A stretch of 48,673 bases of DNA from an uncultured Eubacteriales bacterium. GTDB taxonomy: Bacteria; Bacillota; Clostridia; Christensenellales; Aristaeellaceae. The stretch covers positions 1 to 48,673 of the forward strand of contig CACWZI010000024.1 of NCBI GenBank assembly GCA_902765305.1, read 5' to 3'. The stretch's first letter is position 1. Every line of letters starts with the position of its first letter. Positions 24,927 to 32,400 of the stretch are shown one piece after another. A model generated the notes under the pieces. That model was not told the origin of the DNA and ran no database searches. It saw nothing but the letters and a program-made list of their open reading frames with translations. Position numbers and translations under genes: made by a program.

Positions 24927-26799
24927 GCAGGCCGTAGGTGTTCTGATAGGTCTCCCTTCGACCCTCCTGCAATATGGCCTGCAGCCCCTGGGCGGTTTCG
25001 GGATCCTTCAGGAGCTCGGCCAGCCAGGGCGGATAGTGGGTGCCGCATTCCGGCAGCACCTCGGCGGTGAAGTCCTCCAGCGTCTTGCCCCGGCGGTAGC
25101 TGCGGCCCACGCTGTCGGTGGCGGCGTCCAGGCAGTCGGCACAGAGCACGATGTCGATGATGGGCTTGACGGGGCTGCGGCGGGTGTCGAAATCCTCGGG
25201 ATAGCCCCGGGAATTGTCGTACCAGCGGTGGTGGCCCAGGGCCACGTCCCCATAGGCGCGGGTGGAGTCGTGGCGTACCAGCAGTTCGTAGCCGGTGCGC
25301 GGATGGGTGCGGATCAGCTCGAATTCGGTGTCAAACAGGTTGCGCCCGTAGACGAATATGGTGTCGATGATGGACAGCTTGCCCACGTCGTGGCATCGGG
25401 CCGCATGGAAGGTGTAGTCCGTCAGGGCCGACCGGTTGGCGACGACATCCCGGGCGCTCCCGCATCCCGGCGCGCCGACCAGCCATTTCGGGTCCCGCTC
25501 GATGAGCCGTCCGCACAGGTAGCACGAAAGCTTCGCCACCATCATCGAGTGCACGTAGGTGGGCGGGTGCAGCGCGGCCAGGCACTGCAGGGCCATCTCC
25601 TCGAAGCTCAGGCCGCCGGGGACCTCGATAAAGCGGTCGATGATGCCCTGAAAGAACTCCAGCATCGACGAGAGACTGCCGCTGTTGGGCATGTGAAAGG
25701 CGTAGCGGATCACCTCGCGATAGAACTGATCCAGCCGCCGCAGATCGTCGTCGCTCAGATGGTCGAGATCCAGCTGGCAGATGGCCTCCAGGGGCAGCTG
25801 GAGGTTGTCATAGATGCCGTTCAGGTCGTATTGATTGGGGTCGCGGCGCTCATACAGGGCGATCAGCGCGTCGTGGCATTCGTCGTAGCTGATGCGGCCG
25901 GCCAGGTAGCGATTGCGATACAGAAGCATCTGCACCTGGTTTTCGTTGTCGTAATTGGAAAAGCAGTCCGGGTCGCTGTGCCACAGGCGGGAGAAGGCTT
26001 CGGTGCGGTCGCAGATCACGGCCAGGAACGCCGGGCCGAAGCCCCGTTCATTGCCGTTGTCGGTGACCTTGGCATAGTAGTTCAGCGCGCGATAGCGGAA
26101 GTAGCGCCAATCGTAGTCGGGCATCATCGCCCGATAGAAGGGATCGTCGGCGAGGGCCAGCATGCGGTCCAGGTGTTGAAGCTCTTCGTTCGGCCCCGCG
26201 TTGTCGCAGATCAGGCCCTCATAGAACACGGCCATGTAGCGCGCGTCTGTCAGCACGATCTCCCGGCTTTCGGCGTCCAGCGCCTGAAACCGGTGCGGCT
26301 CGAGATAACCGAGAAAGCGGCGGCCGATGGCCAGCCCCTCCTGGCGAAAGCGGTCGGCGATCTGGGGACAGGCGTGCACCCGCCCCAGCATCAGCATCAG
26401 AGCATAACAGGCGTCCATTCGCATGTCCAGACGGCGGATGGCGGTGGCGTCGTCCTGGGACGCGGCGTCCTTCAGCAGCCGGTCGGAGATCAGCGAAACG
26501 ATGGGCAGATCCAGGTTTTCCACATTGGTGGCGGACAGCAGCGCCTCGCTCAGGGCGATCAGCTCGTCGGTCTGGGCTTCGGAAAGCTGTCCGTTTGAAA
26601 ACAGTATGGGGAAAAGCTCGGCGTCCAGGAAGGCCCGGTTTTCGGTGGAGAGATTGCCGATGCGGATGAAGTTTTCCCGCAGCAGGTCGCTGTACAGCTT
26701 GGCGTCGTCAATGCCCTCCAGGGATGGCGAAGACAGCTGGCGTATCCTTTCCAGCCGCGCGATATAGCCCGCGTTGGTATGATCCATATCTTTGGTCAT
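24904..26799 (-). CDS. HD-GYP-like phosphohydrolase with large helical N-terminus
   Basis: Predicted cytoplasmic protein of 631 residues. The last 220 or so carry HD-domain features: YVHSMMVAKLSCYL, CHDVGKLSIIDTIFVYGR, IRTHPRTGYELL and GHHRWYDNSRGYP. The last motif departs from the canonical HHExxDGxGYP (no Glu, one extra residue). HD-GYP enzymes degrade cyclic di-GMP. The first 400 residues are helical and resemble no receiver or GAF domain I know; they may be TPR-like. The start at 26799 is the first ATG after AAAGGA/ACGGG and is only moderately supported. Confidence 0.82.
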   Translation of the reverse strand: MTKDMDHTNAGYIARLERIRQLSSPSLEGIDDAKLYSDLLRENFIRIGNLSTENRAFLDAELFPILFSNGQLSEAQTDELIALSEALLSATNVENLDLPIVSLISDRLLKDAASQDDATAIRRLDMRMDACYALMLMLGRVHACPQIADRFRQEGLAIGRRFLGYLEPHRFQALDAESREIVLTDARYMAVFYEGLICDNAGPNEELQHLDRMLALADDPFYRAMMPDYDWRYFRYRALNYYAKVTDNGNERGFGPAFLAVICDRTEAFSRLWHSDPDCFSNYDNENQVQMLLYRNRYLAGRISYDECHDALIALYERRDPNQYDLNGIYDNLQLPLEAICQLDLDHLSDDDLRRLDQFYREVIRYAFHMPNSGSLSSMLEFFQGIIDRFIEVPGGLSFEEMALQCLAALHPPTYVHSMMVAKLSCYLCGRLIERDPKWLVGAPGCGSARDVVANRSALTDYTFHAARCHDVGKLSIIDTIFVYGRNLFDTEFELIRTHPRTGYELLVRHDSTRAYGDVALGHHRWYDNSRGYPEDFDTRRSPVKPIIDIVLCADCLDAATDSVGRSYRRGKTLEDFTAEVLPECGTHYPPWLAELLKDPETAQGLQAILQEGRRETYQNTYGLLSRMNEA

Positions 26800-26925
26800 G
26801 GCGATAACCCGTTTTCCTTTGTGGTGGATTTTGGGAAACCTTTTGATACATCCATATTTTAACATATTTTGGGGCGGGGGGCAACAGGAAATTGAAAACA
26901 TATCTCGTGGGCTTCGCGATCGCGG

Positions 26926-26954
26926 TTGATAAATGATCGAAAGTGAAGTATAAT
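26926..26954 (+). promoter_or_regulatory. Promoter before the Rpn remnant
   Basis: TTGATA (26926-26931), 17-base spacer, TATAAT (26949-26954). It lies directly before the truncated reading frame. Confidence 0.7.
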
Positions 26955-26965
26955 AAATACAGCTT

Positions 26966-27511
26966 TTGAAGGAAAACAGGGACAATCCCCGCTATCCGGT
27001 CGTGACGCTGGTTCTGTACTTTGGATATAAGAAGCGCTGGGACAAGGCGACGACGCTGTATGAATCGGTGAATGTGCCGGACCTGTTCAAGCCATATGTG
27101 TCCGATGTGAAGATCAACCTGTTCGAGATCGCGTACCTGACAAGGGAGCAGGTCAACCTCTTTAAGAGCGACTTCAGGATTGTGGCGGATTATTTCGTGC
27201 AGAAACGGGAGAGCGGCGACTATATCCCCAGCCCGGAGAAGCTCCACCACGTGCAGGAAACCTTGCAGCTGTTGAGCGTGATGACCAATGATCGTAGGTT
27301 TGAGGAAGCCTATAGCAACGATCCTGAGGAAGGAGAGGTTCAGAATATGTGTGATGTTTTGGATAAAGCGGAGAGACGCGGCGCAGAGAAGAAGGCAAGG
27401 GAAGCGGCGATCAACCTGTACAAGATGGGTATGGCGGCTGAGGATATTGCCAAGGTGCTGAATGAAGCACTGAGCAAGGTGCAGCAGTGGCTGGGTATTG
27501 CGAGTGCATAA
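26966..27511 (+). pseudogene. Rpn-family recombination-promoting nuclease, N-terminus missing
   Basis: The frame (181 residues, from a TTG) matches only the C-terminal half of the Rpn/PD-(D/E)XK transposase-like family: YPVVTLVLYFGYKKRWDKATTLYESVNVP, then KINLFEIAYLTREQVNLFKSDFRIVADYFVQKR and the repetitive tail with ERRGAEKKAREAAINLYKMGM. The N-terminal nuclease part with most catalytic residues is absent, although a good promoter remains. It is probably an internal deletion of a mobile or selfish nuclease gene. The gene is AT-richer than its neighbours. Confidence 0.85.
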
Positions 27512-27552
27512 ATCTCACTGCGCTTGTTCCCGTAAGGGCAATGACGCATATG

Positions 27553-27765
27553 AAAACAGAGGAAGCGCTTCGATCGTGAAGGCTTCCTCTATTTTTTCAT
27601 GACGGAAATCAAATGGCTGATCGCGTCCTTCTGTTCGGGGGAGAGGGTGCGCCATGCTTCGAACATCGTTTGCTGTTCCTCTGTCAATTCGACCATGCTG
27701 CCCTCGGCGAAGAACTGGGCCAGCGTGATGCCAAAGCCCTTGCAGATCATCCCCAATGTCGCAAC
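27553..27765 (-). repeat. Direct duplication, copy 1 (XRE 3' part plus terminator)
   Basis: This 213-base segment matches 28432-28644 at a constant offset of 879 bases with roughly 11 differences (about 95 percent by eye). The match stops abruptly after GCAAC, where copy 1 continues into ACAGGAAATTGAAAA, a 15-base string that also occurs at 26884-26898. Confidence 0.92.
27558..27598 (+). terminator. Terminator after the Rpn remnant
   Basis: Arms AGAGGAAGC / GCTTCCTCT followed by ATTTTTTC. The T-run also encodes the last Lys codons of the XRE gene on the other strand. Confidence 0.8.
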
Positions 27766-27843
27766 AAACAGGAAATTGAAAAAGGCAATTTCCAGACGAT
27801 GACCCTTTTGATGCGCAGGTGATTGACTGCACCGGCAATACAT
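27589..27843 (-). pseudogene. XRE regulator, truncated copy
   Basis: The last 59 or so residues (from ATLGMICKGFGITLAQFFAEGSMVELTEEQQ to the end VMKK) match the intact regulator at 28468-28773. The first helices, including the recognition helix, are replaced by unrelated sequence. It is probably non-functional and a product of the 213-base duplication. Confidence 0.88.
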
Positions 27844-27851
27844 GATAGAAT
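27823..27851 (+). promoter_or_regulatory. brnTA promoter
   Basis: TTGACT (27823-27828), 17-base spacer, TAGAAT (27846-27851). Confidence 0.78.
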
Positions 27852-27870
27852 AGGGCCAGGAAGCAGAGGT

Positions 27871-28194
27871 ATGGTGCGCAACATGAGTAAACTCGAATGG
27901 GATGAGGAGAAAAACAGAAAAAACCTACAAAAGCACGGCATCACCTTTGAAACTGCCTCAAGGGTTTTTCTTCATCCGTACATGGAATTATGGGACGAAG
28001 TACACAGTGGCATCAACAGGTATGGAGAATGGGAAGACCGATTTACGACTTTGGGCTGGGTTGATGATGTGCTGTATGTTTGCTATACAGTACGGGATCA
28101 TAATCATGAAGAATATATTCGACTGATATCCGCTCGAATAGCTGAAGAGAGCGAAAGAGAATTGTATTTCCGCTGGATAAACGGACAATGCTGA
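27871..28194 (+). CDS. brnT: BrnT-type toxin
   Basis: RelE-fold ribonuclease toxin of type II toxin-antitoxin systems, about 103-107 residues. The family hallmark FEWDExKNxxNxxKHGI appears as LEWDEEKNRKNLQKHGITFETASRVF, and RIISAR as IRLISARIAEESERELY. ATG 27871 is closest to a GGAAG site; ATG 27883 is an alternative start. It is followed at once by BrnA. The gene is AT-rich, inside an accessory island flanked by direct duplications. Confidence 0.9.
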   Translation: MVRNMSKLEWDEEKNRKNLQKHGITFETASRVFLHPYMELWDEVHSGINRYGEWEDRFTTLGWVDDVLYVCYTVRDHNHEEYIRLISARIAEESERELYFRWINGQC

Positions 28195-28216
28195 TATGAA
28201 AAGGAGTGTGAGCGGC

Positions 28217-28423
28217 ATGAAAGAGACTATTGTGACGAGGGATGGACATACGATTACCCGAATGGATCTTTCCGATCTTGGGCCAATCACACAGAAGGAA
28301 CGTGATATGATTCAAGAAGCGGCAAAACGGCCTGTCGTATACGATGAGGATTGTCCGCCACTCACGCCGGCCATGCTGGAACAGGCGGAAAAGCTGATTG
28401 CAGCCAGAGCCAGGAGGGCATAA
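28217..28423 (+). CDS. brnA: BrnA-type antitoxin
   Basis: Predicted 68-residue antitoxin that neutralises BrnT and represses the operon. The C-terminal part ITQKERDMIQEAAKRPVVYDEDCPPLTPAMLEQA matches BrnA's helix and ribbon region with the typical D-E-D-x-P-x-L-T pattern. ATG 28217 is preferred because AAGGAG is 10 bases upstream; the frame is open back to 28196. Confidence 0.88.
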   Translation: MKETIVTRDGHTITRMDLSDLGPITQKERDMIQEAAKRPVVYDEDCPPLTPAMLEQAEKLIAARARRA

Positions 28424-28431
28424 CCAAACAA

Positions 28432-28644
28432 AAAACAGAGGAAGCGCTTCGATCGTGAAGGCTTCCTCTATTTTTTCATGACGGAAATCAAATGGCTGAT
28501 GGCGTCCTTTTGTTCAGGGGAGAGGGTGCGCCAGGCCTCAAACATCTGCTGCTGTTCCTCTGTCAATTCGACCATGCTGCCCTCGGCGAAGAACTGGGCC
28601 AGCGTGATGCCGAAGCCCTTGCAGATCATCTCCAATGTCGCAAC
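28432..28644 (-). repeat. Direct duplication, copy 2
   Basis: Counterpart of 27553-27765. In this copy the sequence continues into the 5' half of the intact XRE gene, so this is the parental copy. Confidence 0.92.
28437..28477 (+). terminator. brnTA terminator
   Basis: Same hairpin and T-run as at 27558-27598. Confidence 0.82.
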
Positions 28645-28773
28645 TGAGGGTGTCGTATTTCGGTTGAAGATGTTGGCAACTGTGGATTGGGAGAGGCCGG
28701 ATTCGATGGCAAGGCGGTATTCGCTCCAGTTTAATTCCGTCAATAACTCCCGTATGCGCTGTTTTGCATCCAT
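28468..28773 (-). CDS. XRE-family transcriptional regulator
   Basis: Predicted 101-residue repressor. The helix-turn-helix spans about residues 1-60 (LNWSEYRLAIESGLSQSTVANIFNRNTTPSVATLEMICKGFGITLAQFF). The start at 28773 has GGAGGTG 5 bases upstream. It is a paralogue of the regulator at 7916 and parent of the truncated copy at 27589. It is divergent from the small secreted protein gene at 28901 and may control it. Confidence 0.92.
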   Translation of the reverse strand: MDAKQRIRELLTELNWSEYRLAIESGLSQSTVANIFNRNTTPSVATLEMICKGFGITLAQFFAEGSMVELTEEQQQMFEAWRTLSPEQKDAISHLISVMKK

Positions 28774-28843
28774 TGTCCCACCTCCGGTGCCGGCTGAATA
28801 TATTTTATTACTCAAATGAAGGGGAAAGAAGTGGGATTATGTA

Positions 28844-28871
28844 TTGACAAATAATACAAATGAGTTATAAT
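28844..28871 (+). promoter_or_regulatory. Promoter of small secreted protein
   Basis: TTGACA (28844-28849), 16-base spacer, TATAAT (28866-28871), in an AT-rich divergent spacer. Confidence 0.82.
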
Positions 28872-28900
28872 GGTTGTAGCTTATGAAGGAGTGTTGAATA

Positions 28901-29362
28901 ATGGGAACGATGAAGAAAACACTGTTATTATTGCTGGTAGCAGTAATGATGCTTTCTGTAACAACTGTACAGGCACAGGCAAAAACGTATAAGGCCAACA
29001 AAGTAACGGCAAAGCAGATCGTGACACAGTTGAACAAAACTGGATTGATCAAAAAAATGATAAAGCCAGATGCAGCGATGGATCCGAGAACACCCAACTT
29101 GTACAAGTCAAAATATAATTTCATAGATAAGAAATACAATGATGTCTATTGTACGGTGGAGGTGTTCAGAGACAACTTGGATGCAGTCAGAAGACAGGCT
29201 TCAATAGATGCATTGTATTACTTATATGATGCACTTGAAATAGAGGAGGATGTTCCGTTACACGCATATCGCTACAAAAATGTGGTTCTCAGGGTCGGCA
29301 GACAAATGAAGCTTGACCGTGTCTTGAAATACTTCAATGCCTTGAAGAAGATGATAAGATAA
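28901..29362 (+). CDS. Small secreted basic protein
   Basis: Protein of 153 residues with a signal peptide (KKTLLLLLVAVMMLSVTTVQAQA). The mature part is rich in lysine and tyrosine (YKANKVTAKQIVTQL; YKSKYNFIDKKYNDVYCTVEVF) and ends KYFNALKKMIR. No family is recognised. Codon use is markedly AT-richer than the flanking carB gene, suggesting recent acquisition. It is divergent from an XRE regulator. AAGGAG lies upstream of the start. Confidence 0.8.
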   Translation: MGTMKKTLLLLLVAVMMLSVTTVQAQAKTYKANKVTAKQIVTQLNKTGLIKKMIKPDAAMDPRTPNLYKSKYNFIDKKYNDVYCTVEVFRDNLDAVRRQASIDALYYLYDALEIEEDVPLHAYRYKNVVLRVGRQMKLDRVLKYFNALKKMIR

Positions 29363-29438
29363 CGTTTGGAGATTTTGAGTCACGGAACCTGTCCCCGTCA
29401 CTCAAGACCGCATAGGGTCGGATGGCGACAAACACGCT

Positions 29439-29477
29439 GCGGGCCGGTGCGAATCTGAATGATTCGCACCGGCCCGC
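29439..29477. terminator. Long hairpin at the end of carB-dapF
   Basis: Perfect 17-base arms GCGGGCCGGTGCGAATC / GATTCGCACCGGCCCGC with a five-base loop. There is no T-run; it separates convergent genes. Confidence 0.65.
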
Positions 29478-29487
29478 ATTCTGTCCA

Positions 29488-32400
29488 TCAATACTCCGTC
29501 TTCGCCTCAAACACCTGCATGACCTTGCCGGTGAGGATGACGGTTTCGTCGGTGACGCGCACGTACAGCTTGCCGCCGGGAACCTGGACGAGCAGGTCGG
29601 TGTCCTTCGGGCTGTAGCCGTTTTCCACCGCCGCCGCCGCCGCGGCGCAGGCGCCGGTGCCGCAGGCCATGGTCTCGCCGCTGCCGCGCTCGAAGCAGCG
29701 CATGCGCAGGGTGGTGGGGTTGACCACGCGGACGAACTCGGCGTTCACCCGCTCGGGGAACAGGGGGTCGTTTTCAAACCGCGGGCCGAGGGTGTTCAGG
29801 TCCAGGGCGTCCACGTGGTCGGTGAACACCACGCAGTGGGGATTGCCCATGGACACGCAGGTCACGGTGTAGTCCGATCCGCCGATGGTGGCCTTCACGC
29901 TGACGGCCCTGTCGCCCGGCAGGCTGCAGGGGACGACTTTGGGGTCGAAGGATGCGGGGCCCATGTCAACGGCAACCGAAGACACCTTGCCGTAGCGGGT
30001 GAACAGGTGCAGCGCCTTTACGCCGCCCACGGTCTCCACGGTGATGTCCTGCCCTACGACGATGCCCCGGTCGTACAGGTACTTGCCCACGCAGCGCAGG
30101 GCGTTGCCGCCCATGCCGCCCTCGGTGCCGTCCCGGTTGAACTGGCGCATCCTGGCGTCGGCCACGTCGCTCTTTTCGATCAGCGTCAGGCCTTCGGCCC
30201 CCACGCCATAGTGCTGCTCGCACAGCCGCACGGCCAGGCTCTCCGGACAGGCGATGTCGCCGTCCATGTTGTCGATCAGTATATAGTCGTTGCCGGCGGC
30301 CTGCAGCTTGACAAAGCGCAGCTTTTCATGCTCGGCGCGCATGTGGTTGATGTCCACCAGCTCGGTGTTCTGCTGGCTGTAGCGGGAAAGCAGTATGTCC
30401 GCCAGCGCCCGCGCCGTGTCCAGCGACGTGAAGCAGGCGATGCCCAGCCCCAGCGCCCGGCGGTGCAGGGCGATGTAGTCCTCAACGGTGCTGTCCATCA
30501 GCGCGCCGGTGTAGATGATGTAGTTGATCTTTCCGCTCTCCAGCAGCTCGAAGGCGTGGTCGCTCTCCCTTATGCCGGGGATAGTGGTCACCGGCAGGTC
30601 CAGTGTGGCGATGGCGGCAGCGGTGCCTTCGGTGGCGTACAGCGCGCAGCCCAGGTCGCTGAAGCGTCGGGCCACGTCCACCACCTCGGGGAAGTCGTGG
30701 TCGTCCACGCTCAGGAACACGCCGACTTTCGTTCCGGGGTGGGGCAGCTTGATCCCGGAGGAGATCAGGCCCTTGAACAGCGCCTCGGACAGGTTCTTGC
30801 CCAGGCCCAGCACCTCGCCGGTGCTCTTCATCTCCGGACCGAGGTAGCTGTTGGCGTCGTTCAGCTTCTCAAAGCTGAACACAGGAACCTTTACGGCGCA
30901 GTAGGGCGGGGTCTTGTACAGGCCGGTGCCGTAGCCCAGGTCCTTCAGCCCCTCGCCGGTCATCACGCGGCTGGCGATGTCCACCATCGGCACGTTCGTG
31001 ACCTTGCTGATGTAGGGGATGGTGCGGGAGGCTCGGGGGTTCACCTCGATCACGTACAGCTGCCCCTGCCACACAAGGTACTGTATGTTCACCAGGCCCT
31101 TCGTGCCCAGGGCCAGGGCCAGCTTCTCGCTGCTCTTGACCACGGTGTCCATCATGGCGTCGTCCAGCGAGAAGGGCGGATAGACGGCGATGGAGTCGCC
31201 GCTGTGCACGCCGGCCCGCTCCACGTGCTGCATGATGCCGGGGATCAGCACGTCCGTGCCGTCGGAGATCACGTCCACCTCCAGCTCGATGCCGGACATG
31301 TACTTGTCGATCAGCACCGGGTTTTCGATGCCGCCGGAGAGTATGCGGTTCATGTACACGGTCACGTCGTGGTCGTTGTGGGCGATGGTCATGTTCTGGC
31401 CGCCGATGACGTAGCTGGGGCGCAGCAGCACCGGGTAGCCCAGGGCGTTCGCGGCCCCGAGGGCCTCGTCCAGCGCCCGCACGCTCATGCCCTTGGGGCG
31501 GCGGATGGCGAACTGCTCCAGCAGCGCGTCGAAGCGCTCCCGGTCCTCGGCGATGTCGATGCCCTCGGCGCTGGTGCCCAGGATCTTCACGCCCGCCTGG
31601 TCCAGATGCTGGGTCAGCTTGATGGCGGTCTGGCCGCCGAAGGCCACGACGACGCCCACGGGCTTTTCCACTTCGATGATGCGCATGACGTCCTCGTCGG
31701 TCAGCGGTTCGAAGTACAGTCGATCGGCGGTGTCGTAGTCGGTGGAGACGGTCTCCGGGTTGTTGTTGACGATGGCCACGTCGTAGCCCAGCTGCTTCAG
31801 CGTCCACACGCAGTGGACCGAGGAATAGTCGAACTCGATGCCCTGGCCGATGCGGATGGGGCCGGAGCCCAGCACGATGATGACCGGCTTGCCGCTCCTC
31901 GGGAAATTCCTCGAATCGCAGACCTGGTCGAAGGTCTCGTAGAAGTAGGGGGTCTCGGCATCGAACTCGGCGGCGCAGGTGTCCACCATCTTGTAGGTGG
32001 ATTCGACCTTCGGCAGGTCCGCCCGGCCCGACAGCCGCTTGAGCGCCGCGTCGGGGTAGCCCAGCCGTTTGCCCAGCAGGTAGTCCCCGTCGGAAAGACC
32101 GCCCGCAATGCGGTTTTCGAAGTCGGCCAGGTTCTTCATTTTATACAGGAACCAGCGGTCGATTTTCGTGATGTCGTAGATCTCGTCGATGGAAACGCCG
32201 GCCTTGATGGCCTCGAAGATGGTGAATATGCGGTTGTCGTCGCAGTCCTTCAGCCGCTCCCGCACGGGGCGGTCGCCGTGATAGGGCCTGTTCAGCGTGT
32301 CCAGCTTGATCTCGGCGCCGCGCACTGCCTTCATCAGGCCCATCTCGAAGGTCGGGGCGATGGACATGACCTCGCCGGTGGCCTTCATCTGGGTGCCCAG

